Origin: Mesorhizobium sp. M1E.F.Ca.ET.045.02.1.1
GTDB taxonomy: Bacteria > Pseudomonadota > Alphaproteobacteria > Rhizobiales > Rhizobiaceae
DNA length: 64,000 nt
Direction: 5' to 3'
Assembly (NCBI RefSeq): GCF_003952485.1
Contig: NZ_CP034447.1
Span: forward strand, 2,418,001-2,482,000
The notes under the pieces were generated by a model. That model had not been told where the DNA came from. It did no database searches and saw only the letters and a program-made list of their open reading frames with translations. The stretch's first letter is position 1, and every line of letters begins with the position of its first letter. Below, piece after piece: positions 34,903 through 43,255 of the stretch. Made by a program: the position numbers and the translations under genes.

Positions 34903-35775
34903 ATGGCAAAGGCAGCCACAAAAGGAACCAAGAAGGCCGCGGCCAAGCCGGCGGCGAAGGCAGCCAAGCCGGCGGCGAAGGCCGCGGCAAAGGCGACAAC
35001 CGCCGCCAAGGTGTCGGCCAAGCCCGCGCCCAAAGCGACGGCAAAGGCCGCGCCTAAGGCAAAGGCCAAGCCTGCCAAGAAACCTGGGATAAAGCTCAGT
35101 ATGCTGCGGCCCAGCGTCAACAACATGACGGTCCGGGTTTTCGCGCGGGCGGCCGGGCTAGATCCCGCGGAGACCGACGCCTGGGGTCTGACGCGCACGC
35201 CAGAATTCCTGGCGCGGAACCCGGCGCATCTGACGCCGATGATCGAGGACAAAGGGCTGCCGCGCGGCGTGCTTTGGGAAAGCTGCGCCATCATGCAGTA
35301 CCTCTCCAACAAGCACGGGCTGGACAAATTCTATCCAAAGGCGCCGGCCAAGCGGGCAATGGTCGACAGCGCCATGTTCTACCTGATCGGCACGCTCTAT
35401 CCCTATGTGGCCAGAGCCACCTATCCGGCGCTCGGCTTTCCGCAATATGCCGGCGAGGTCGGCCACAGCGATGCCCACCCCGACAGGAAATCGGAGGCGC
35501 AGAAGGCGGCTGCCGCGGCGATCGCCGAACCGCTCGAGGTCTTTCACAGCTTCTTCAGGGACGGCAAGCCGTTCATCGGCGGCAACAATCCGTCGATCGC
35601 CGACATCCGCCTGGCGGCAACGCTCGAGTTCCTGGCCGTCATCGACTACGCGCTGCCCGAATGGGCGAAGGACTACATGGCTGCGATCGAAAAGAAGCTC
35701 GGCAAGGCCTATGCCGAGCCGGCCGGCGACGTGCGTGGCTACATCGCCCATGTGAAGGCACAGGCCGCGAGCTAG
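34903..35775 (+). CDS. GST-like protein with histone H1-like basic N-terminal tail
   Basis: Protein of 290 residues. Residues 1-62 are almost only Lys, Ala and Pro with repeated AAK, PAAKAAK and PKAKAKPAKK units, resembling histone H1/HC2-type tails. After residue 63 comes a glutathione-S-transferase-like protein: TVRVFARAAGLDP, RTPEFLARNPAHLTPMIEDKGLPRGVLWESCAIMQYLSNKHG (GST N-domain), then GKPFIGGNNPSIADIRLAATLEFLAVIDY (GST C-domain). GGGAGGACC precedes the ATG, so the tail appears to be translated. The tail may bind nucleic acid or be a flexible linker; this is inference. It is 22 bp after the VOC gene. Insertion sequences follow. Confidence 0.85.
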   Translation: MAKAATKGTKKAAAKPAAKAAKPAAKAAAKATTAAKVSAKPAPKATAKAAPKAKAKPAKKPGIKLSMLRPSVNNMTVRVFARAAGLDPAETDAWGLTRTPEFLARNPAHLTPMIEDKGLPRGVLWESCAIMQYLSNKHGLDKFYPKAPAKRAMVDSAMFYLIGTLYPYVARATYPALGFPQYAGEVGHSDAHPDRKSEAQKAAAAAIAEPLEVFHSFFRDGKPFIGGNNPSIADIRLAATLEFLAVIDYALPEWAKDYMAAIEKKLGKAYAEPAGDVRGYIAHVKAQAAS

Positions 35776-35959
35776 AGAGGTCGCGGGGTTAGGGGTTCGT
35801 TAACCAAAGCGCTGTCTAGAGCGTCGGACGTTCAGGTTGAATCGTGAAGGATTGAACGAAGCCGCTAACGCGGCATTTGGCGGATCGGTTTGCGGGTGAC
35901 GCTTCTGTTTTGAAGGATTGTGGCTGTTGAAGCGCAATCTCGAGAACAGGAGCAATGAG

Positions 35960-36819
35960 ATGGTCGAGTTGAGCCCTCTTCGCCGGCGCATGATCGAGGA
36001 CATGACGATCCGCAATTTGTCGCCGGCCACCCAGCGATCCTACGTGCATGCGGTGGCGAAGTTTTCGCGCTACTTTGGCCGCTCCCCTGACCGGCTTGGC
36101 CTTGAGGACGTGCGCGCCTTCCAGGTGCATCTGGTTCAACGGGGATTTCGTGGCCGGCGCTGAACCAGACGGTGTGCGCACTGCGGTTCTTCTACGGCGT
36201 GACGTTGGGCCATGCCGAGATCCCGGAGCGCATTGTCTACGCCCGCTTACCACGCACGCTGCCAGTGGTGTTGAGCGCCGACGAGGTGGTCAGGTTCCTG
36301 GAAGCGGTCCCGAGCCTGAAGACGCGCACGGCCCTGACCACAGCCTACGCTGCTGGACTTCGCGCCTCGGAGACCGTCGGCCTAAAGGTCGGCGACATCG
36401 ACAGCGGTCGCGGCGTCATCCGGATCGAGCATGGCAAGGGCGGCAAGGACCGCACCGTGATGCTGTCGGCGCAGCTTCTGCGCATCCTGCGGATCTACTG
36501 GCGGCTGGCGAAGCCGCAGGACTGGCTGTTTCCCGGGCGCGGCGCCGATCGCCCTATCGATGTGCAGGTGCTGTATTCCGCCTGTCGCTCGGCGCGTGCG
36601 GCCGCCGGCATCGACAAGCGGGTGACGGTCCACACGCTCAGGCACTCTTTCGCCACGCATCTTCTGGAGAACGGCACCGACATCCGTATCATCCAGGTTC
36701 TCCTCGGCCACAACAACCTGTCGAGCACGGCGCGCTACACCAGGGTCTCGAACGGCCTAATCCGGCGCACGACGAGCCCGCTCGACCGGCTGAACGTCGA
36801 GGTCGTGCCGCCGGGTTGA
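35960..36819 (+). pseudogene. Tyrosine recombinase, frameshifted copy
   Basis: Same gene as the intact copy in unit 2, but one T is missing after CTGGT near 36137, so translation leaves frame after VHLV and stops at 36163. The remainder, including RASETVGLKVGDI and HTLRHSFATHLLENG, is open in another frame from 36172. The full-length product cannot be made without suppression of the shift. Confidence 0.88.
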
Positions 36820-36832
36820 TCCGGTCCCGCCC

Positions 36833-38020
36833 ATGCCGGCGAGACTGGAGGTGGCGGATATCTTCCGCCGCCATGGCGAGGCGTATCGGCAGGCCCATGA
36901 CGGCCATCTCGGGCGCGTCGAGCGCCGCACGATGAGCGCGATCGAGCTATGCCGGACCGCCGAACTGGGCGGTCATGTCGAGGGCTGCCGCTCCTGCGGG
37001 TCGATTCGCGTGGCCTACAATTCCTGCCGCAACCGGCATTGCCCCAAGTGCCAGAGCCAGGCCTGCCGGGACTGGCTCGCCGCGCGGCAGGACGAGCTGC
37101 TGCCGGTGCCCTACTTCCATGTGGTGTTCACGCTGCCGGCCGAGGTCGCCGCGATCGCCTTCCACAACAAGACGGCGCTCTACACGATCCTGTTCAAGGC
37201 GGCGGCCGAGACGCTGCGCACGATCGCCGCCGATCCCAGACATCTGGGCGCCGAGATCGGCCTCATCGCAGTGCTGCACAGCTGGGGCCAGACTCTCACC
37301 TACCATCCCCATCTGCATTGCATCGTGCCGGGCGGCGGCGTCTCGCCCGACGGCGCACGCTGGATCTCGTGCAGGCCGGGATTCTTTTTACCCGTGCGCG
37401 TGCTGTCGCGCCTGTTTCGCCGCCGCTTCCTGGAGGAACTGCGAGTGGCCCATGATGCGGGCCGGCTGGGCTTCTTCGGCGATCTCGCCCACCTGGCAAA
37501 GCCCGATGCCTTCGCCCGTTTGCTCGCCGAAGTCCGTCACCTCGAATGGGTCGTCTACGCCAAGCCGCCCTTCGGCGGCCCGCAACAGGTACTGGCTTAT
37601 CTCGGCCGCTACACCCATCGCGTCGCCATCGCCAATTCCCGGCTGGTCAGCATGGCCGACGATCGCGTCGCGTTCCGCTGGCGGGATTATCGTCATGGCG
37701 GCAGGACGAAGGTCATGACGCTCGATGCCGATGAGTTCATCCGCCGCTTCCTCCTGCACACGCTGCCCGACGGCTTCCACCGCATCCGTCATTACGGCTT
37801 CCTCGCCAACGGTCATCGCGCCGCCAAGCTCGGCCTGTGCCGCCGACTGCTGGCCAGCCAACAGCAGAACAATCTCGAACCGAGTGCCGAAAGCGCCGCT
37901 GTCGCCGCCGGGCGCCTGGCGTTGACGCATCGCTGCCCATGCTGCGGAGGGGCGATGGTCACGCTCGCCACCTGGCGATGCGGGCAGGCGCCGACCCCCT
38001 TCTGGAATGACACCTCATGA
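36833..38020 (+). CDS. IS91 family transposase, unit 1
   Basis: Protein of 395 residues. An N-terminal zinc-ribbon (CRSCGSIRVAYNSCRNRHCPKCQSQACRDW, residues 43-72) is followed by the HUH-type region (YHPHLHCIVPGGGVSPDG near 158-175, with HLH) and the tyrosine motif YLGRYTHRVAIAN near 256, giving two tyrosines four residues apart. These are the marks of IS91/IS801 Y2 transposases, which nick and transfer single strands. It is preceded by a recombinase gene 13 bp away and is identical in protein sequence to the unit 2 copy. Confidence 0.93.
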   Translation: MPARLEVADIFRRHGEAYRQAHDGHLGRVERRTMSAIELCRTAELGGHVEGCRSCGSIRVAYNSCRNRHCPKCQSQACRDWLAARQDELLPVPYFHVVFTLPAEVAAIAFHNKTALYTILFKAAAETLRTIAADPRHLGAEIGLIAVLHSWGQTLTYHPHLHCIVPGGGVSPDGARWISCRPGFFLPVRVLSRLFRRRFLEELRVAHDAGRLGFFGDLAHLAKPDAFARLLAEVRHLEWVVYAKPPFGGPQQVLAYLGRYTHRVAIANSRLVSMADDRVAFRWRDYRHGGRTKVMTLDADEFIRRFLLHTLPDGFHRIRHYGFLANGHRAAKLGLCRRLLASQQQNNLEPSAESAAVAAGRLALTHRCPCCGGAMVTLATWRCGQAPTPFWNDTS

Positions 38021-38484
38021 TCACGCCGAGTGCGTCCACATCGTCTGGTTCGGCACCCGTCGCCTTGCGCGCCGGCACCCAGACCTTTGCCCCATCGCAC
38101 AAAGCCGCAAGCAGCCAGACCAGCGGTAGAGGCCACTGCTACCTGTCTGACGGTTCACGCCATCACGGTTTTGCCTTCCGCCATGCTCTCCATCGCCGTG
38201 GTCGAACCGCGAACGCCGTTCATCGGCCTGGCAAAGACAATCCCCACCGCTCCGCAGGGCTACAATCCCCATAGCGCCAGACCGACCCGCGGCTCCGTTC
38301 AATCCGGCTTGCAATGAGGTCCGACGTCGTGCCAAGCGGCTCCGTCGAGCCAACGGACCTCACAGAAGCCTCCAGATTGAACGAAGCCGCTAACGCGGCA
38401 TTTGGCGGATCGGTTTGCGGGTGACGCTTCTGTTTTGAAGGATTGTGGCTGTTGAAGCGCAATCTCGAGAACAGGAGCAATGAG

Positions 38485-39345
38485 ATGGTCGAGTTGAGCC
38501 CTCTTCGCCGGCGCATGATCGAGGACATGACGATCCGCAATTTGTCGCCGGCCACCCAGCGATCCTACGTGCATGCGGTGGCGAAGTTTTCGCGCTACTT
38601 TGGCCGCTCCCCTGACCGGCTTGGCCTTGAGGACGTGCGCGCCTTCCAGGTGCATCTGGTTTCAACGGGGATTTCGTGGCCGGCGCTGAACCAGACGGTG
38701 TGCGCACTGCGGTTCTTCTACGGCGTGACGTTGGGCCATGCCGAGATCCCGGAGCGCATTGTCTACGCCCGCTTACCACGCACGCTGCCAGTGGTGTTGA
38801 GCGCCGACGAGGTGGTCAGGTTCCTGGAAGCGGTCCCGAGCCTGAAGACGCGCACGGCCCTGACCACAGCCTACGCTGCTGGACTTCGCGCCTCGGAGAC
38901 CGTCGGCCTAAAGGTCGGCGACATCGACAGCGGTCGCGGCGTCATCCGGATCGAGCATGGCAAGGGCGGCAAGGACCGCACCGTGATGCTGTCGGCGCAG
39001 CTTCTGCGCATCCTGCGGATCTACTGGCGGCTGGCGAAGCCGCAGGACTGGCTGTTTCCCGGGCGCGGCGCCGATCGCCCTATCGATGTGCAGGTGCTGT
39101 ATTCCGCCTGTCGCTCGGCGCGTGCGGCCGCCGGCATCGACAAGCGGGTGACGGTCCACACGCTCAGGCACTCTTTCGCCACGCATCTTCTGGAGAACGG
39201 CACCGACATCCGTATCATCCAGGTTCTCCTCGGCCACAACAACCTGTCGAGCACGGCGCGCTACACCAGGGTCTCGAACGGCCTAATCCGGCGCACGACG
39301 AGCCCGCTCGACCGGCTGAACGTCGAGGTCGTGCCGCCGGGTTGA
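38485..39345 (+). CDS. Tyrosine recombinase (XerC/D-like integrase), intact
   Basis: Protein of 286 residues. An N-terminal core-binding SAM-like domain (MTIRNLSPATQRSYVHAVAKFSRYFGRSPDRLGLEDVRAFQVHLV) is followed by the catalytic domain with AAGLRASE (first Arg), GKGGKDR (Lys), HTLRHSFATHLLENG (His-x-x-Arg), LGHNNLSSTARYTRV (His and the nucleophile Tyr). All six residues of the family are present. AGGAG lies before the chosen ATG; a TTG 42 bp upstream is also open. It is paired with an IS91 transposase in the same unit. Confidence 0.92.
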   Translation: MVELSPLRRRMIEDMTIRNLSPATQRSYVHAVAKFSRYFGRSPDRLGLEDVRAFQVHLVSTGISWPALNQTVCALRFFYGVTLGHAEIPERIVYARLPRTLPVVLSADEVVRFLEAVPSLKTRTALTTAYAAGLRASETVGLKVGDIDSGRGVIRIEHGKGGKDRTVMLSAQLLRILRIYWRLAKPQDWLFPGRGADRPIDVQVLYSACRSARAAAGIDKRVTVHTLRHSFATHLLENGTDIRIIQVLLGHNNLSSTARYTRVSNGLIRRTTSPLDRLNVEVVPPG

Positions 39346-39358
39346 TCCGGTCCCGCCC

Positions 39359-40546
39359 ATGCCGGCGAGACTGGAGGTGGCGGATATCTTCCGCCGCCAT
39401 GGCGAGGCGTATCGGCAGGCCCATGACGGCCATCTCGGGCGCGTCGAGCGCCGCACGATGAGCGCGATCGAGCTATGCCGGACCGCCGAACTGGGCGGTC
39501 ATGTCGAGGGCTGCCGCTCCTGCGGGTCGATTCGCGTGGCCTACAATTCCTGCCGCAACCGGCATTGCCCCAAGTGCCAGAGCCAGGCCTGCCGGGACTG
39601 GCTCGCCGCGCGGCAGGACGAGCTGCTGCCGGTGCCCTACTTCCATGTGGTGTTCACGCTGCCGGCCGAGGTCGCCGCGATCGCCTTCCACAACAAGACG
39701 GCGCTCTACACGATCCTGTTCAAGGCGGCGGCCGAGACGCTGCGCACGATCGCCGCCGATCCCAGACATCTGGGCGCCGAGATCGGCCTCATCGCAGTGC
39801 TGCACAGCTGGGGCCAGACTCTCACCTACCATCCCCATCTGCATTGCATCGTGCCGGGCGGTGGCGTCTCGCCCGACGGCGCACGCTGGATCTCGTGCAG
39901 GCCGGGATTCTTTTTACCCGTGCGCGTGCTGTCGCGCCTGTTTCGCCGCCGCTTCCTGGAGGAACTGCGAGTGGCCCATGATGCGGGCCGGCTGGGCTTC
40001 TTCGGCGATCTCGCCCACCTGGCAAAGCCCGATGCCTTCGCCCGTTTGCTCGCCGAAGTCCGTCACCTCGAATGGGTCGTCTACGCCAAGCCGCCCTTCG
40101 GCGGCCCGCAACAGGTACTGGCTTATCTCGGCCGCTACACCCATCGCGTCGCCATCGCCAATTCCCGGCTGGTCAGCATGGCCGACGATCGCGTCGCGTT
40201 CCGCTGGCGGGATTATCGTCATGGCGGCAGGACGAAGGTCATGACGCTCGATGCCGATGAGTTCATCCGCCGCTTCCTCCTGCACACGCTGCCCGACGGC
40301 TTCCACCGCATCCGTCATTACGGCTTCCTCGCCAACGGTCATCGCGCCGCCAAGCTCGGCCTGTGCCGCCGACTGCTGGCCAGCCAACAGCAGAACAATC
40401 TCGAACCGAGTGCCGAAAGCGCCGCTGTCGCCGCCGGGCGCCTGGCGTTGACGCATCGCTGCCCATGCTGCGGAGGGGCGATGGTCACGCTCGCCACCTG
40501 GCGATGCGGGCAGGCGCCGACCCCCTTCTGGAATGACACCTCATGA
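39359..40546 (+). CDS. IS91 family transposase, unit 2
   Basis: Identical in protein sequence to the unit 1 copy: zinc ribbon CRSCGS...CPKC, HLH motif and YLGRYTHR. The genes differ by a silent GGC/GGT change in the GGGV codons near 39860. The start is 13 bp after the recombinase stop, so the pair is probably one transcript. Confidence 0.93.
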   Translation: MPARLEVADIFRRHGEAYRQAHDGHLGRVERRTMSAIELCRTAELGGHVEGCRSCGSIRVAYNSCRNRHCPKCQSQACRDWLAARQDELLPVPYFHVVFTLPAEVAAIAFHNKTALYTILFKAAAETLRTIAADPRHLGAEIGLIAVLHSWGQTLTYHPHLHCIVPGGGVSPDGARWISCRPGFFLPVRVLSRLFRRRFLEELRVAHDAGRLGFFGDLAHLAKPDAFARLLAEVRHLEWVVYAKPPFGGPQQVLAYLGRYTHRVAIANSRLVSMADDRVAFRWRDYRHGGRTKVMTLDADEFIRRFLLHTLPDGFHRIRHYGFLANGHRAAKLGLCRRLLASQQQNNLEPSAESAAVAAGRLALTHRCPCCGGAMVTLATWRCGQAPTPFWNDTS

Positions 40547-40952
40547 TCACGCCGAGTGCGTCCACATCGTCTGGTTCGGCACCCGTCGCCTTGCGCGCCG
40601 GCACCCAGACCTTTGCCCCATCGCACAAAGCCGCAAGCAGCCAGACCAGCGGTAGAGGCCACTGCTACCTGTCTGACGGTTCACGCCATCACGGTTTTGC
40701 CTTCCGCCATGCTCTCCATCGCCGTGGTCGAACCGCGAACGCCGTTCATCGGCCTGGCAAAGACAATCCCCACCGCTCCGCAGGGCTACAATCCCCATAG
40801 CGCCAGACCGACCCGCGGCTCCGTTCAATCCGGCTTGCAATGAGGTCCGACGTCGTGCCAAGCGGCTCCGTCGAGCCAACGGACCTCACAGAAGCCTCCA
40901 GATTCCACTGATGTTGGGTTTGTGATTCACTTCCTTATGGAGGTGATTTGTC

Positions 40953-41387
40953 ATGCCCAAGCCTTATTCGCTCGATTTGCGTGAACGCGTTGTGCGGTTT
41001 GTCGAGGCTGGCCATTCGCGGCGTGCGGCGGCGGCCCATTTTGGGGTGTCGGTTTCGTTCGTCGTGATCCTGATGAGGAACTATCGAAAGACCGAGAGCC
41101 TGGCGCCCAAAGCCAGCGGGGGCCGCCGCCATTCCAAGCTCGACCCGCATCGTGCGTTCCTGCTTGGTTGTGTGGCCGAGAAGGACGACATCACCATGCC
41201 GGAGCTTGCCGCCGAACTGGTTACTGCTGCAGGCGTCCAGGTCGCTCCCGCCTCGATCTCGCGTTGGCTCATCAGGAACGGCTACCGCTTCAAAAAAAAC
41301 GCTGCTGGCCAGCGAGCAAGATCGACCCGACATCAGCAAGGCGCGCCAGGAGTGGCGGGCCAAACGCCAGCCGCGGATGCGGCTTGA
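40953..41387 (+). CDS. IS630 transposase, ORF A (DNA-binding part)
   Basis: Protein of 144 residues read in this frame. The homeodomain-like region ([48 protein letters not shown]) and winged-helix segment ([36 protein letters not shown]) are typical of the N-terminal half of IS630 transposases. The family sequence continues in the +1 frame after an A8 run at 41292-41299, so residues after about 115 here are out-of-frame. GGAGGTG precedes the ATG. Confidence 0.85.
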   Translation: MPKPYSLDLRERVVRFVEAGHSRRAAAAHFGVSVSFVVILMRNYRKTESLAPKASGGRRHSKLDPHRAFLLGCVAEKDDITMPELAAELVTAAGVQVAPASISRWLIRNGYRFKKNAAGQRARSTRHQQGAPGVAGQTPAADAA

Positions 41388-41907
41388 GCCGCATCGGCTG
41401 GTGTTCATTGACGAGACCGGAACCACGACGAAGATGACGCGCCCGCGCGGTCGCTGCCTGAAGGGTCGGCGGTTGCGCTCAAAGGCACCGTTCGGACATT
41501 GGAAGACGCAGACCTTCATCGCCGGGCTGCGCTGCCATGGGCTCACCGCCCCTTTCGTCGTCGACACGCCAATGAACCGCCGCATCTTCGAGACCTACGT
41601 CGAAACGCAGCTCGCTCCGACGCTGGCAAAGGGCGATGTCGTCATCCTCGACAATCTCGCTGCCCACAAGAGCCCCACCGCCGAGGCAGCCATCCGGGCC
41701 AGAGGCGCATGGCTGCTCTTCCTGCCGCCCTACAGCCCCGATCTCAACCCGATCGAAATGGCCTTCGCCAAGCTCAAGGCGCATCTGCGCGCAAGGGCCA
41801 TCAGAACCATCGACGCCCTGTGGCAGGCCATCGGCGATATCTGCAATCTCTTCTCTCCAACAGAATGCAGAAACTACTTCACTGCCGCAGGCTATGGACT
41901 CACATGA
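41152..41907 (+). CDS. IS630 transposase, ORF B (DDE catalytic part)
   Basis: The meaningful part starts at about 41300 with [21 protein letters not shown]. The catalytic core has [22 protein letters not shown] (first Asp), [52 protein letters not shown] (second Asp and third acidic residue), and ends TAAGYGLT. The catalytic residues are intact. Expression as fusion with ORF A needs a +1 shift or transcriptional slippage on the A8 run; both are known ways for IS630 elements. Confidence 0.85.
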   Translation: MRSCLVVWPRRTTSPCRSLPPNWLLLQASRSLPPRSRVGSSGTATASKKTLLASEQDRPDISKARQEWRAKRQPRMRLEPHRLVFIDETGTTTKMTRPRGRCLKGRRLRSKAPFGHWKTQTFIAGLRCHGLTAPFVVDTPMNRRIFETYVETQLAPTLAKGDVVILDNLAAHKSPTAEAAIRARGAWLLFLPPYSPDLNPIEMAFAKLKAHLRARAIRTIDALWQAIGDICNLFSPTECRNYFTAAGYGLT

Positions 41908-41977
41908 AAGTCCGCCGCTCTAGTGGTACGGTCCTCGCCGTGACCACGGATGTACTGGCGCGATGCCGAGGCGAGGA

Positions 41978-42006
41978 AAGGTCGGCTCAGCGCCGGCCTT
42001 TTGCTT
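41978..42006 (+). terminator. Orphan terminator beyond the IS block
   Basis: AAGGTCGGC / GCCGGCCTT stem (one G-T pair) with a 5-base loop, followed by TTGCTTTTTGC. It lies after the IS630 element with no own gene upstream. It may have belonged to the VOC/GST-like operon before the elements inserted. Confidence 0.7.
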
Positions 42007-42146
42007 TTTGCTTTTCCGCGACGCCCATGCCAGCATCACGACGGCATAATTTTGCCGGCTCCAGCCCGGTTGAAATCCTATTGTCATCCTCCTGGTTGAT
42101 CGTACCATGCCACCAGGCGAGCGGGCGATGATGACGAGGACCCGCC

Positions 42147-42515
42147 ATGAGAAGCACGGCAAGATTTTCGGCGATCGTTGGGGCTCTGCTGGCAGCGCCT
42201 TTTCCGGCGAGCGCCGCATCGCTCAATACCATGAACGAGGTCGGCGCCGCTCTGCAGGCGTGCTGGACACCGCCCGCCAATTCCGGGAACGCCTCGGTCA
42301 CCTTGAGCTTCAGCTTCAAGCGCGACGGCACGCTGATCGGCCCGCCGAAGCCAACAGCGATCAAGGTCGGCGGCGATGACAAGGCGCGGCAGGCCTATGT
42401 CGACGCGGCGACCGCCGCCCTGCGAAACTGCCTGCCGCTCAGCTTTTCGCCTGCACTGGCGCAAGGAATTGCCGGCAACGTCTTCACGCTTCAGTTCAAT
42501 TCGCCAAAGCAATAG
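42147..42515 (+). CDS. Small exported protein with TonB-C-like pattern
   Basis: Protein of 122 residues with a signal peptide (RSTARFSAIVGALLAAPFPASAA) and a short mature domain: MNEVGAALQACWTPPANSGNASVTLSFSFKRDGTLIGPPKPTAIKVGG, then ARQAYVDAATAALRNCLPLSFSPALAQGIAGNVFTLQFNSP. The pattern of a central beta strand, AAxxAlrnC..., and a closing strand with FtLqF resembles TonB/TolA C-terminal domains as secreted solo domains. It has two cysteines that may pair. Its role is unknown. Confidence 0.75.
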   Translation: MRSTARFSAIVGALLAAPFPASAASLNTMNEVGAALQACWTPPANSGNASVTLSFSFKRDGTLIGPPKPTAIKVGGDDKARQAYVDAATAALRNCLPLSFSPALAQGIAGNVFTLQFNSPKQ

Positions 42516-42548
42516 CGAGCACCTGCATCGTCGCTACGCGGACCGCCG

Positions 42549-42764
42549 TCAGCGTGCGGCTTGCCTTGCGGTGACGTGCTTTTCCAGTTCCGGCATCTCG
42601 AAGACATAGTCGTTCCAGGCCGATTCCGGAATCTGTCCGGCCAGGTAGCATTCCAGCAGCAGATTCTGCTCCGGTGTCAGATGCCTCGGCGCCCGCTCGT
42701 GATCCAGTCCAAGCGAGTGGATCAGGTTCCGGGTCAGGCCAGAGACGGTGAAGTGAATGGACAT
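42549..42764 (-). CDS. Hypothetical small protein
   Basis: A 71-residue acidic-to-neutral protein (residues HLTPEQNLLLECYLAGQIPESAWNDYVFEMPELEKHV form likely helices). No family is recognised. The codon usage resembles that of surrounding genes and GGAGACTGAGG lies just before the ATG, which supports translation. It converges on the exported protein before it. Confidence 0.6.
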   Translation of the reverse strand: MSIHFTVSGLTRNLIHSLGLDHERAPRHLTPEQNLLLECYLAGQIPESAWNDYVFEMPELEKHVTARQAAR

Positions 42765-42868
42765 CCTCAGTCTCCCTCGCGCTGGACAGATAACGTGAAA
42801 TGCCGGTCAGAGTTTCATCAGCAGTCCGTGATCGCAGGCGCGGTGCGACCGACACCGGGCATCGGCTG

Positions 42869-43064
42869 GAGCGGTTCAGCTTTTCACAGAATTGCTGACC
42901 CGCTCTAAAGCGCGTCGCGATCTTTCAGATTCGCTTCTGCGCTTTAGGTCTTTTTTTGCGCATGTCTTTTCCCGAAACCGGTCCCACTTTCGGGAGGCAT
43001 GCTTTAAATATTTGTTTTTAAGCAATTCCGAACGGAAACCGCTGCGCACTCCTGGAATTGCTCC
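42869..43064. repeat. Three dispersed palindromes in a row
   Basis: GAGCGGTTCAGC..GACCCGCTC, then the GCATGTC...GGCATGC type with its AAAGCGCG leader, then AGCAATTCCGAACGG..GGAATTGCT. The same three families, in another order, occur at 48.2-48.5 kb. Immediately to the right, to about 43250, is an AT-rich stretch that probably holds the promoter of the next gene. Confidence 0.8.
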
Positions 43065-43255
43065 AGCTGCGGAAAAGTCTTTCGGCTACTGTCTCAATCT
43101 TGAAATGAAAATGTAATATTCATTTTACAGCACTGAGCATAACACCTATACAGTAAGGTCAACTGAGGTGTTTTACCATACTAATATCGCAATAAACTCA
43201 TTTAGTCAAAGCTTGTATTAGGTTAGAGCTTGAGATGGGTTTGAGGTGGCAATCA

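Larger units (their letters stand above)
35851..38375 (+). mobile_element. IS91-type element with tyrosine recombinase, unit 1
   Basis: A 2525-bp unit bounded by ATTGAACGAAGCCGC on the left and GAAGCCTCCAG on the right, directly followed by a second unit of 2526 bp. The two differ by a single missing T in unit 1 (near 36137) and a C/T change (37334 region), apart from anything missed by eye. The unit carries a recombinase gene and an IS91 transposase gene plus a non-coding right end of about 350 bp. IS91 elements move by a HUH/Y2 rolling-circle mechanism without terminal inverted repeats. Confidence 0.85.
38376..40901 (+). mobile_element. IS91-type element with tyrosine recombinase, unit 2
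   Basis: A 2526-bp unit joined head to tail with unit 1 with no spacer (…GCCTCCAG then ATTGAACG…). Both genes are intact here. An IS630 element begins close after its right end. Confidence 0.88.
40920..41925 (+). mobile_element. IS630-family insertion sequence
   Basis: About 1 kb with two overlapping frames that together make one IS630/Tc1-type transposase. The exact terminal repeats and TA target were not resolved by eye; the limits are approximate. It lies against the right end of the second IS91-type unit. Confidence 0.7.

Noticed and set aside
36048-36935. 295-codon frame across the frameshifted recombinase
   Set aside because: It is an out-of-frame Arg/His-rich translation with no recombinase residues; the true gene is in other frames.
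38017-38274. Short frame overlapping the end of the IS91 transposase (and its copy at 40543-40800)
   Set aside because: No domain and no Shine-Dalgarno; it lies in the non-coding right end of the mobile unit.
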